From NCBI GenBank assembly GCA_021810805.1, contig JAJZHW010000011.1, forward strand, positions 1 to 49,883: a stretch of 49,883 bases of DNA, read 5' to 3'. Source of the DNA: Nitrospirota bacterium. GTDB lineage: Bacteria > Nitrospirota > Leptospirillia > Leptospirillales > Leptospirillaceae. The position numbers and the translations under genes are program-made. This document shows, in pieces, positions 40,411 through 47,957 of this stretch. The stretch's first letter is position 1, and the number at the start of each line of letters is the position of its first letter. The notes under the pieces are model-generated. The model saw only the letters and a list, made by a program, of their open reading frames with translations, searched no databases and had not been told where the DNA came from.

Positions 40411-40937
40411 GTTCGGCTCCCCGCTCTCCTGCGTCCACCCATGGCAGCGGCTCCGGGATCTCCGGGCTGGTCCTTCTCTGGGATGAGCCGGTCTTTGCGG
40501 AGGTCCGTCCGCTCAGGATCTTTTCCCAGCAGGAGGGGGCCCCCCTCTCTCCGGTGCTTTTGTGGACGGATTTTTGGTATTCCAATCTGGTGACCCGGAC
40601 CCTGGCGCCCTTCTGGCGGAAGGAGAAAAGGCTCATGCCCCCCTCCTTTCTCTTTGTTCCCGCCGACGGTCCGTTCCCGTCGGGCTTTGTGATCTTGCCC
40701 TTTCAGCCGGGAAAGCCCCTGGAGTGGGCCTCACGCCTCTTTGATACCGTGGCGGGGCTTGGGATGACCCCGGTGGTCCTCGACAGCCAGTCCCTCACGG
40801 AGGAGCTGAAGATCCCGGTGCCCGAGGTCTCGCGAAACCTCCTCGACCGCCGCGGCATCCGGCTCTATGTCTCCGATCCCGCCCGGAACCCGGCCTCGAT
40901 GGAGTCCCTGTCCTCTCTCATGGAGTTTGCCTCGTGA
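40407..40937 (+). CDS. Hypothetical protein between nusB and purB
   Basis: This is 176 aa. GTG 40407 overlaps the nusB stop and its own stop overlaps the purB start, so it is firmly inside the operon. A Ser/Gly-rich lead precedes VLLWDEPVFAEVRPLRIFSQ, then LLWTDFWYSNLVTR and FVILPFQPGKPLEWASRLFDTVAGLG. No motif or family is recognised. It could be a small regulator or a scaffold protein tied to the pathway; conservation of position is the only clue. Confidence 0.7.
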   Translation: MSSAPRSPASTHGSGSGISGLVLLWDEPVFAEVRPLRIFSQQEGAPLSPVLLWTDFWYSNLVTRTLAPFWRKEKRLMPPSFLFVPADGPFPSGFVILPFQPGKPLEWASRLFDTVAGLGMTPVVLDSQSLTEELKIPVPEVSRNLLDRRGIRLYVSDPARNPASMESLSSLMEFAS

Positions 40938-42289
40938 TCGACCGATACTGCCGTGCCCCCATGAAGGGGCTCTTCGAGACGGAGCATCGTCTCAAAACCT
41001 GGTTGGCGGTGGAAAGGGCCGTGGTGATGACCCTGGCCCGCCACGGAAAGGTCGACCCCGAGGGCGCCCGGGCCGTGGCCGAGACACCTGTCACGATCGA
41101 CATTCCCCGGATGGAGGCGATCGAGGCCGAGACCCGCCACGATGTGATCGCCTTTTTGACCATGGTTTCGGAGCAGCTTCCGGAAAAGGGCCGGGCGGTC
41201 CTCCACTTCGGCATGACCTCCACCGACTTGGTGGACACCGCCCAGAACCTGCTGGTCCGGGATGCCCTCCACATTGTCGCCGACGAGCTCAAGCGCTTTG
41301 TGGGGATCCTCCGGGAGAAGGCCCTGCTCTACCGGTCGACCCTCATGGTGGGGCGCTCCCATGGCATCCATGGCGAACCGATCGTCTTTGGCCTCAAGTT
41401 CCTCTCCTGGTACGCGGAGTTCTCCCGCCATGTGGAGCGGCTGGCCCGGGTTCGGGAGGTCATGGCGGTGGGCAAGCTGTCGGGGGCCATGGGGACGGCG
41501 GTAAACATCGATCCGGCCCTCGAGGAGGAGATCCTGGCCAGCCTGGGTCTTGCGGTGGAGCCGGTGGCCACCCAGGTTGTCAGTCGGGACCGCCACGCCG
41601 AGCTCTTCTCCGTGCTGGCCGGAATCGGCTCCTCCCTCGAGCGGGTGGCGGTGGAGATCCGCCACCTGCAGCGCACCGAGGTGGGGGAGGCGGAAGAGCC
41701 CTTCCGGGCGGGGCAGAAGGGCTCGTCGGCCATGCCCCACAAGAGAAATCCCGTGGGCTCGGAAAACATCACCGGGCTGGCGAGGCTTTTGCGCTCCCAT
41801 GCCGGGGCGGCCCTGGAAAACGTGGCCCTTTGGCACGAGAGGGACATCAGCCATTCCTCGGTGGAGCGGGTGATCATCCCCGACGCCTTCTGCCTGGCGG
41901 ACTACATGCTCGACCGGATGGGGACCATCCTTCGGGACCTGGTGGTCTACCCCGAGAAGATGAAACGCAACCTCGAGGCCTCCGGGGGGCTGGTCTTTTC
42001 CCAGAGCGTCCTTCTCGAGCTCGTCGATTCCGGCCTTCCCCGGGAAGAGGCCTACCGGATCGTCCAGGATGCCGCCATGAAGACCTTTCGAGAGGGGGGG
42101 CTCTTCCGGGATCGCCTGTTGGCCCATCCGGACTTTCCCAAGGGGGAGATCTGGTCGACGCGTCTCGGCCGGGCCTTTGATCCCCTTCGATTTACCCACA
42201 ATGTGTCAGGGATCTACCGGCGGGTTCTGGGGGAGGATGCTGTTCCCCCCCAAGAGACCTCTGCCGGGGCTCCCCGAGGAGAGCGATAG
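40934..42289 (+). CDS. purB: Adenylosuccinate lyase
   Basis: This 451-aa fumarase-superfamily homotetramer cleaves SAICAR and adenylosuccinate in purine synthesis. Signatures: HFGMTSTDLVDTA, VGRSHGIHGEP (general acid His), the flexible-loop catalytic Ser in GSSAMPHKRNPVGSENI, and HERDISHSSVER. GTG 40934 overlaps the upstream stop. purC starts 3 nt after its stop. The catalytic set is complete. Confidence 0.95.
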   Translation: MIDRYCRAPMKGLFETEHRLKTWLAVERAVVMTLARHGKVDPEGARAVAETPVTIDIPRMEAIEAETRHDVIAFLTMVSEQLPEKGRAVLHFGMTSTDLVDTAQNLLVRDALHIVADELKRFVGILREKALLYRSTLMVGRSHGIHGEPIVFGLKFLSWYAEFSRHVERLARVREVMAVGKLSGAMGTAVNIDPALEEEILASLGLAVEPVATQVVSRDRHAELFSVLAGIGSSLERVAVEIRHLQRTEVGEAEEPFRAGQKGSSAMPHKRNPVGSENITGLARLLRSHAGAALENVALWHERDISHSSVERVIIPDAFCLADYMLDRMGTILRDLVVYPEKMKRNLEASGGLVFSQSVLLELVDSGLPREEAYRIVQDAAMKTFREGGLFRDRLLAHPDFPKGEIWSTRLGRAFDPLRFTHNVSGIYRRVLGEDAVPPQETSAGAPRGER

Positions 42290-42292
42290 ACC

Positions 42293-43021
42293 GTGGTCCA
42301 GCCACCCGATGCCAAACTTTACGAAGGCAAGGCCAAGATCCTTTATGCCACCAACGACCCCCGCATTCTCGTCCAGGAGTTCAAGGACGACCTCACCGCC
42401 TTCAACGCCCAGAAGAAGGGCACATTCTTCGGCAAGGGGGCCCTCAACTGCCAGATCTCGGCGGTTCTCTTCGAGCTCCTGGCCGGCCGGGGGGTTCCCG
42501 TGCACTTTCGCTCCCTGGAAACTCCCCGGCGGATGGTGATCGACCGCCTCGAGATGGTTCCCCTCGAGGTCGTCGTGAGAAATCGCGTGGCCGGCTCCCT
42601 GGCCAAGAGGCTGGGGATCCCGGAGGGGGAGGAGCTGGCCTTCCCGGTGTTGGAGTGGTACTACAAGCGCGACGACCTGGGCGACCCCATGGTCAACCGG
42701 GACCACATCCGGGTTCTGAAGCTCGCCTCCGACGCCGTTCTCGACAAGATCCGGGAGATCGCCCTGAAGACCAACGAGATTCTCCTGCCCTTCTACCGGG
42801 AGCGGGGGATCCTTCTGGTGGACATGAAGCTCGAGTTCGGCTGGAATCCGTCGGGAGAGCTTGTCTTGGGGGACGAGATCGACGGCGATACGAGCCGTCT
42901 GTGGGATGCCGACTCGGGGGAGAAGCTCGACAAGGACCTCTTCAGGATGGACCTGGGATCGGTCAAGGATGGATACGAAAAGATCTATGAAAGGGTGGTC
43001 GGCCATGCCAAAGAATCGTGA
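42293..43021 (+). CDS. purC: Phosphoribosylaminoimidazole-succinocarboxamide synthase
   Basis: This 242-aa enzyme joins CAIR with aspartate using ATP. Motifs: KLYEGKAKILYATND (ATP-binding), FNAQKKGTFFGKGALNCQIS, EVVVRNRVAGSL and LVDMKLEFGWNPSGELVLGDEI. GTG 42293 lies 3 nt after the purB stop, with GAGGAGAG about 10 nt upstream inside purB. The purS start overlaps its 3' end by 17 nt. Confidence 0.95.
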   Translation: MVQPPDAKLYEGKAKILYATNDPRILVQEFKDDLTAFNAQKKGTFFGKGALNCQISAVLFELLAGRGVPVHFRSLETPRRMVIDRLEMVPLEVVVRNRVAGSLAKRLGIPEGEELAFPVLEWYYKRDDLGDPMVNRDHIRVLKLASDAVLDKIREIALKTNEILLPFYRERGILLVDMKLEFGWNPSGELVLGDEIDGDTSRLWDADSGEKLDKDLFRMDLGSVKDGYEKIYERVVGHAKES

Positions 43022-43274
43022 GGGCTCCCGGGTCCGGGTGACGGTCCTCATCCGGATCCGCGACGGGGTCCTCGACCCCCAGGGGGAGGCCGTCAAGCAG
43101 GCTCTTGCCGACATGGGACACTCGTCGGTCGAGGATGTCCGGATCGGCAAAATTGTGGAGCTGGTCCTTCCTTCGGGTCCGGGTCTTCCCGAGCTCGCCA
43201 AGGAATGGTGCGAGCGACTTCTGGCCAATCCGGTTGTCGAACGCTATGAAATTGCCTCCATCGACCCTCTCTGA
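43005..43274 (+). CDS. purS: FGAM synthase subunit PurS
   Basis: This 89-aa protein is the small subunit that assembles PurL and PurQ into the FGAM synthetase complex. The pattern RVTVLIRIRDGVLDPQGEAVKQAL, then VEDVRIGKIVELVL is diagnostic for PurS. ATG 43005 overlaps the end of purC, with AAGGGTGG upstream. purQ and purL are not in the window. A GC-rich inverted repeat lies in the gap to the next gene, without a T-run. Confidence 0.85.
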   Translation: MPKNREGSRVRVTVLIRIRDGVLDPQGEAVKQALADMGHSSVEDVRIGKIVELVLPSGPGLPELAKEWCERLLANPVVERYEIASIDPL

Positions 43275-43344
43275 TCGGGTCTGATCGGGAGACAGTCCAC
43301 CGGGAGAATCGGAGTCTCGGTTCTCCGGCACAAAAGGGGAAAAT

Positions 43345-44757
43345 GTGAACTCACCTCCAGGATTTTTCCGGCTCTGGATCGGGCGCCTCTTCTGGGGCGC
43401 GATCGTCACGGTTCCCCTTGTGGCTCTGGTCTTTGTTCTTTTGATGATCGAGGCGGAGCGCCAGGGGCTCGACCATTCCCGTACCGTCCTTGCCGCTGCC
43501 CAAAGCCTGCTCTCCTCTGCCATGATCTCCGCCCACCCCGAGACCGTTCCGCAGGCCATCAGCCGCCTGGCCACCGCCACCGGCACCACCATCGTTCTCC
43601 TCAGAAACGACGGCTCCTCGGCCTATTCCGATCAAAAGGCCCTGGACCACATCAAGGCCTACAGCGCCGTCCCCGACTCCTGGCGGAACACCCTGCACTC
43701 CCCCGACGTTTTTCCCTGGCCGTCGACCTCCGTTCCCGAGCGTCTGGCCCATGAGGTCGACCGGATCTTTGCCGAAAAGAACGGCCGCCTGGTGGCGGAC
43801 CGCCATGGCATGTCCAACCCCATCGACCTCCATGGAGGCTATGCCGTCTGGACCCAGTCGATCCACAACCATACGGCCTGTGCCCGGTGCCATGGCTTCG
43901 ACAGCGAGGTTCTGGGCCACTGGGTCGTCATTTCCAAGGTCGTTCCCGCCACCCCCCATGCCGGCCGCATCCTGTGGGGCTTCTGGCCCCTTCCTCTGGT
44001 GAACCAGACGATCATTTTCGGCGGAACGGCGGGTCTCGTTCTCTTTTCCCTGGTGCTCGTCTCGGCGCTGGAGAGTGCTTTCCTCAAGCGGGGGCTTCGT
44101 CCCAAGGTTCCCAAGAAGAAGGCGGCCTCCGGAAAGGCTTCCGCCAAGGGAGAAAGCGGGGGAGAAGAAGCAAAGGCGGAGACGTCTGGAGAAGAACCCT
44201 CCCACGCGACTTCCGAGATCACCGTGAGCTACGAGGGCTGGCAGGAGCTTCACACCCGCCTTGAGACCCTGGACCATTCGATCATGGCCTTGGCGGAGGA
44301 GATCCCTCGGCCCGGGGTGATCCCTGCGATGCAGACGGAGGGGATCGATGTGGTGGAGGTTCATGCCACCCTGTCGGAGATGCTCTCGGACTGGAGTGAC
44401 CGCTTCGAAATGAGCCTGCAGGAGATCGAAGCCCATCCCCTGGCCAAGACGGACCCGGTCCTTGCCCGCTTCGTCGAAAGGGCCCAGGCGTTCAGATCCC
44501 AGGCCGTCTCCTTTGTGGATATGGCCGAGGAGAAGAAGGAGCCCGAAAGCTTCGGAGTCCTCAAGGCTCCCTTCTTCGAGGTCTTGACCGATGAGCAGAA
44601 GGACTGGACCGACCGCCTCCGGGCGGTTCTGGGCCACCTGCACGCCGAAGTCCGGGCGATGGAGGGGGTGACCAAGACGGGGATGAACCGCACCGAGCCC
44701 CCCAAGGAAGAGACGGAGAAGGAAAAGGCCAAGGCCGAGGGAAAGCCAACAGCCTAA
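43345..44757 (+). CDS. Membrane protein with periplasmic c-type heme motif
   Basis: This is 470 aa. TM1 spans ~13-35, followed by a periplasmic domain (~36-215) with one CxxCH motif, C-A-R-C-H at residues 179-183, just after HNHTA. TM2 (~220-245) leads to a basic linker rich in Lys/Ala/Glu and a cytoplasmic helical region (DWSDRFEMSLQEIEAHPLAK and neighbours) without kinase or GGDEF motifs. The layout resembles heme-sensing membrane receptors (Tll0287-type periplasmic domain), but the output domain is unknown. GTG 43345 follows AAAGGGGAAAAT. It ends at a strong terminator. Confidence 0.65.
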   Translation: MNSPPGFFRLWIGRLFWGAIVTVPLVALVFVLLMIEAERQGLDHSRTVLAAAQSLLSSAMISAHPETVPQAISRLATATGTTIVLLRNDGSSAYSDQKALDHIKAYSAVPDSWRNTLHSPDVFPWPSTSVPERLAHEVDRIFAEKNGRLVADRHGMSNPIDLHGGYAVWTQSIHNHTACARCHGFDSEVLGHWVVISKVVPATPHAGRILWGFWPLPLVNQTIIFGGTAGLVLFSLVLVSALESAFLKRGLRPKVPKKKAASGKASAKGESGGEEAKAETSGEEPSHATSEITVSYEGWQELHTRLETLDHSIMALAEEIPRPGVIPAMQTEGIDVVEVHATLSEMLSDWSDRFEMSLQEIEAHPLAKTDPVLARFVERAQAFRSQAVSFVDMAEEKKEPESFGVLKAPFFEVLTDEQKDWTDRLRAVLGHLHAEVRAMEGVTKTGMNRTEPPKEETEKEKAKAEGKPTA

Positions 44758-44813
44758 GCTGAGGATGAAGATGGGAAGCCCGGGGGAGAGTCCGCACCCC
44801 CGGAGAAGGCGAG

Positions 44814-44841
44814 GGGAACCGGGAGACCGGTTCCCTTTTTT
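44814..44841 (+). terminator. Rho-independent terminator
   Basis: A perfect 9-bp stem GGGAACCGG / CCGGTTCCC with a GAGA tetraloop is followed by six T residues. Confidence 0.9.
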
Positions 44842-44858
44842 CTGTCAATGGAGGATGT

Positions 44859-45746
44859 GTGGATCGAGCAAGGGGACCTCTCATGCTTTTTCACTGCGGC
44901 ACGGACTCGGAGCTGACCCCTGAGGTTCGGCCGTTTTTTGACGGCCTTCTTCCGGAGCTTGCCCTCCGGCTCAGGGGAGGGGGGAAGGCCTTGGACATGG
45001 CGATCCTCTGCGTCAACCGCCTCGAGGAGTCGGGGCTCTTCAATGCGGGAAGGGGGGCCATCCCCCAATCGGACGGAGTCGTTCGCCGTGATGCCGGCGC
45101 CATGGACGGGGCTTCGATGAAGGCTCTGGGGATCAGCCAGGTGAGGGGAGTTCCCGCCATGTCCCGTCTGGTGGCCGCCTTGCACGGGATGAGCCCCCAT
45201 GTCCACCTGGCCGGGGTTCTGGCCGAGGAGTGGGCCCGCCGGAACGGCTGGCCGGAGGCGGGTTCCCAGAAGGCCGGATATCCCGATCCGCTCACCTTCT
45301 GGAACGAGTCGGGTCAGAGCGGGTCGGGAACGGTGGGATGTGTGGTCCGGGACAGCGAGGGCCATCTGGCGGCGGTGACATCCACCGGGGGGATCGGACG
45401 GATGTGGCCGGGACGGATCGGGGACAGCCCCATTGTGGGCGGGGGGTTCTATGCCGACGACACCCTCGGGGCCATCTCCATGACGGGGGTGGGGGAGGCG
45501 ATCCTGACCTCAGGCGGTGGGGTCGCCCTTCTGGTGGCGATGGCCTCGTCTGGGGGCGGACCCGCCCCCCAATCGGCCCGGGAGTGGCTCGAGCGGGTGG
45601 AGAGACGCTTCGGCGCCACTGCCGGATGCGTGGGGATCTCTCTGGGGCGGCCGTTCTTTGCCCACACCTCCGCCGCGATGGTCCGGGGGTATGTGGGGAC
45701 GGACCGGGCCTTTGTGGGAGACCGGGCCGATCAGGATCCTTTTTGA
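44859..45746 (+). CDS. Isoaspartyl peptidase / plant-type asparaginase (Ntn hydrolase)
   Basis: This 295-aa precursor matches the threonine-type Ntn-hydrolase family. The catalytic Thr158 is in SGSGTVGCVVRD, where self-cleavage would make alpha and beta chains. NAGRGAIPQSDGVV and TSTGGIGRMWPGRIGDSPIVGGG are the family substrate loops. The N-terminal HGGAG usual in the group is replaced by FHCGTDSE. It probably hydrolyses isoaspartyl peptides or asparagine. GTG 44859 has GGAGGA close upstream. It follows a terminator and is followed by the promoter of a small gene. Confidence 0.85.
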   Translation: MDRARGPLMLFHCGTDSELTPEVRPFFDGLLPELALRLRGGGKALDMAILCVNRLEESGLFNAGRGAIPQSDGVVRRDAGAMDGASMKALGISQVRGVPAMSRLVAALHGMSPHVHLAGVLAEEWARRNGWPEAGSQKAGYPDPLTFWNESGQSGSGTVGCVVRDSEGHLAAVTSTGGIGRMWPGRIGDSPIVGGGFYADDTLGAISMTGVGEAILTSGGGVALLVAMASSGGGPAPQSAREWLERVERRFGATAGCVGISLGRPFFAHTSAAMVRGYVGTDRAFVGDRADQDPF

Positions 45747-45775
45747 GGGGGGTGGCAGGGAGAGGCGATTTTTCA

Positions 45776-45805
45776 TTGAGTTGGGGAAAAGTCCGGCCGT
45801 ATAAT
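45776..45805 (+). promoter_or_regulatory. Sigma70-like promoter with perfect -10
   Basis: TTGAGT (45776-45781), 18 nt, TATAAT (45800-45805). It drives the small gene at 45875. Confidence 0.7.
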
Positions 45806-45874
45806 GAAAGGGAACTGGCCAGTCTGCGGTCCCACTGCGACCGGACCGGCCCTGAAATATGAGGAGACCCTCCC

Positions 45875-46048
45875 GTGCCCCATCCCTTCTTTGACTACGA
45901 TCCTTCCGAGGATATCGAAATCCCCTATGCCGAACTCAAGACCGATGGACCGGAGTGCCCCTTTTGCGGGGAGCCGACGATGCTGGTGGATGGAGACTTT
46001 GTCTGCATCGACTGCAATGGCGGATGGTATGGTCCGGAGATCGGCTGA
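45875..46048 (+). CDS. 57-aa zinc-ribbon protein
   Basis: This small gene starts at GTG 45875 with GAGGAG 8 nt upstream and a good promoter 70 nt further up. The product has an acidic first half (DPSEDIEIPYAELK) and a clear zinc ribbon: CPFC, 14 residues (GEPTMLVDGDFVCI region), then CIDC, ending in NGGWYGPEIG. Small zinc-ribbon proteins of this kind are often transcription- or ribosome-linked. No named family recognised. Nothing else lies between it and the tRNA promoter. Confidence 0.75.
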   Translation: MPHPFFDYDPSEDIEIPYAELKTDGPECPFCGEPTMLVDGDFVCIDCNGGWYGPEIG

Positions 46049-46073
46049 GCCGCTTGCACAATCCCGTTCGATC

Positions 46074-46102
46074 TTGACTTAACCCGCCGCCAAACGTAAC
46101 AT
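46074..46102 (+). promoter_or_regulatory. Promoter of the tRNA-Arg gene
   Basis: TTGACT (46074-46079), 17 nt, TAACAT (46097-46102), about 70 nt before the tRNA. Confidence 0.55.
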
Positions 46103-46176
46103 TCAGGAGCGTAAGTCTCAGAAGCCTTCCCGGGACTTCCTTCCCGTTCCCTCCGAACGAGTTCTTCCCATTCCTT

Positions 46177-46253
46177 GCCCCCGTAGCTCAGGTGGACAGA
46201 GCAGAGGTTTCCTAAACCTTTGGCCGGGTGTTCAAATCACCCCGGGGGCACCA
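46177..46253 (+). tRNA. tRNA-Arg, anticodon CCT
   Basis: A 77-nt cloverleaf folds completely: acceptor GCCCCCG/CGGGGGC, D-stem GCTC/GAGC, anticodon stem GAGGT/ACCTT with loop TTCCTAA (anticodon CCT, codon AGG), T-stem GGGTG/CACCC with loop TTCAAAT, and an encoded CCA end. Its 3' end is a typical integration site, and an integrase gene starts 114 bp downstream. No second copy of the tRNA 3' end is seen in the window, so the far border of any island would be outside it. Confidence 0.95.
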
Positions 46254-46367
46254 TATTTCACAAGCACTTACGAAAATCGTCCCAAGAAATAAAATCCATT
46301 TTGCCAACGCAGTGCCAATTTGTGATAGGATTTTCTCCGGAGGAAACCTTTATCCGGGAGAAGGTCG

Positions 46368-47405
46368 ATGGCACATTTCAGAAAACGCTCTGGAGCTTGG
46401 GAAGTCACGGTCCAGAAAAAGGGGATCGGAAGAATCTCGAGGACGTTCGACACGAAGGCCCAGGGGGAAGAATGGGCGAAAGCGACGGAATTCGAGATAG
46501 CTAGAGGCGTTTATGTCTCCAGAAAGGAAGCGGAGAATACGACGCTCGATGAAGCCTTGGATCGCTATGAACGGGAAGTGATTCCTGCAAAGAAAGGAGC
46601 CAAGCAGGAATCCATGCGGATACGGATCTGGAAACGGTCCACCTTGGCAAAACGCTCCCTCGCTTCTATCCAGGGAAAAGACATTGCTGCCTATCGGGAT
46701 TCACGGCTCAAGGAAATGTCCCCCAATTCCGTTCGGCATGAGTTGGCCGTCCTTTCCCACGTCTTCACGATTGCGGTCAAGGAATGGGGCATGACGGAAC
46801 TCGTCAATCCCGTTCGGCAAATACGGATGCCCAAAATGCCGGCGGGAAGGGACCGCCGCCTTATGCCTGGAGAATTCGACCGGATCCTTTCCGTGACTGA
46901 ATCTCCTGTTCTGGCCGATTTCGCCCGGTTTGCCATCGAAACGGCCATGAGACAAGAGGAGATAGCCAAGATGAGATGGGAGCATGTCGACCTCAAGAAA
47001 AGGGTCCTCATGATTCCCGAGGCGAAGGTTGAACCAAGAAAGGTTCCCCTCTCTCCGGAGGCAGTCCGGATCCTCTCCGACCTCCCCAGGAGGCTCGACG
47101 GGAAGGTTTGGGGGGGCACCCCTCACGCCATTTCCGTCGCCTGGCGGCGGGCTGTTGCCCGGGCCCGGGCGGCCTACGAGAAAGAGTTCGAAGAAATGGA
47201 TCAAGAAAAAAAGAATGCGAAGCCGGATCCGGGCTTTCTGGTGGATCTTACCTTCCACGACCTCCGGCATGAGGCGACCAGCCGGTTCTTCGAGAAGGGG
47301 TTGAACCCCATGCAAGTGGCGGCGATCACCGGGCATAAAACTCTACAAATGCTCAAGCGCTATACTCACCTCAAAGCGGAGGATCTTGCGGAGTTGTTGA
47401 GGTGA
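46368..47405 (+). CDS. Rci-like tyrosine recombinase (shufflon-type / integrase)
   Basis: This 345-aa tyrosine recombinase has an N-terminal arm-binding-like domain (~1-55), a core-binding SAM-like domain (~57-160, with AAYRDSRLKEMSPNSVRHE) and a catalytic domain. Catalytic residues: Arg195 (ETAMRQEE), Lys220, His297 and Arg300 (FHDLRHEA), His323 (ITGHK) and the nucleophile Tyr332 (LKRYTHL). From memory, the central and C-terminal blocks closely resemble R64 Rci, the shufflon recombinase. ATG 46368 is preceded by GGAGAAGG. It lies 114 bp after tRNA-Arg, so it may also be the integrase of an island inserted there. Confidence 0.85.
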   Translation: MAHFRKRSGAWEVTVQKKGIGRISRTFDTKAQGEEWAKATEFEIARGVYVSRKEAENTTLDEALDRYEREVIPAKKGAKQESMRIRIWKRSTLAKRSLASIQGKDIAAYRDSRLKEMSPNSVRHELAVLSHVFTIAVKEWGMTELVNPVRQIRMPKMPAGRDRRLMPGEFDRILSVTESPVLADFARFAIETAMRQEEIAKMRWEHVDLKKRVLMIPEAKVEPRKVPLSPEAVRILSDLPRRLDGKVWGGTPHAISVAWRRAVARARAAYEKEFEEMDQEKKNAKPDPGFLVDLTFHDLRHEATSRFFEKGLNPMQVAAITGHKTLQMLKRYTHLKAEDLAELLR

Positions 47406-47520
47406 GAAAATCAGATCCGATGTGAGCAATGAGACATTCACAGCGGATTTATTTTTGTTGGGCGGTCTTGATTCCATGTTCAGATCAATGACCTACGGAA
47501 TGAGAATCGGACCACCTCCA

Positions 47521-47549
47521 TTGACAGTCCTTGTTTTCCGGTGTAGTTT
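47521..47549 (+). promoter_or_regulatory. Promoter of the HU-like gene
   Basis: TTGACA (47521-47526), 17 nt, TAGTTT (47544-47549). About 48 nt separate it from the ATG. The stretch 47406-47520 shows nothing else. Confidence 0.6.
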
Positions 47550-47597
47550 CGCTCTTGTCCACATTAACTCACCCGAAATACAAAGCGAGGAGGGTCT

Positions 47598-47873
47598 ATG
47601 ACCAAGGCGGAATTGATCGAAAAGGTGGCGAAGTCGGCAAAGATCACGAAAGCGCAAGCGAATGAGGCCATTAACGGATTCGTCGAATCCATCAAGGGCG
47701 GGCTGAAGAAAGAGGGAACCCGGATCACGATGACGGGGTTCGGGACATTCTCGACAATCAAGCGTGCAGCCCGTACCGGCCGGAATCCCCGAACAGGCCA
47801 GACGATCAAAATATCAGCCAAAAGAACCCCGAAATTCACCCCCGGAAAAGCCTTCAAGGAAGCCATCAAGTAG
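47598..47873 (+). CDS. HU-family histone-like DNA-bending protein
   Basis: This 91-aa protein matches HU across its length: MTKAELIEKVAKSAKITKAQ, TMTGFGTFSTIKRAARTGRNP and KRTPKFTPGKAFKEAIK. The DNA-binding arm is GRNPRTGQ with the intercalating Pro. It bends DNA as a dimer. ATG 47598 has GAGGAGGG. Between two recombinase genes, it could be the accessory bender for site-specific recombination; a weak inverted repeat follows its stop. Confidence 0.9.
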   Translation: MTKAELIEKVAKSAKITKAQANEAINGFVESIKGGLKKEGTRITMTGFGTFSTIKRAARTGRNPRTGQTIKISAKRTPKFTPGKAFKEAIK

Positions 47874-47957
47874 CCCACCGATCGGCGGGATCCGGTCGGG
47901 TTCCGCCATCTTCTTTCCATCTCGATAATTCGATCGATCCCCGGGTTAAAACCTTTT

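Noticed and set aside
43275-43344. Terminator after purS.
   Set aside because: An inverted repeat is present (CCGGGAGAA/TTCTCCGG with a bulge) but no T-tract follows.
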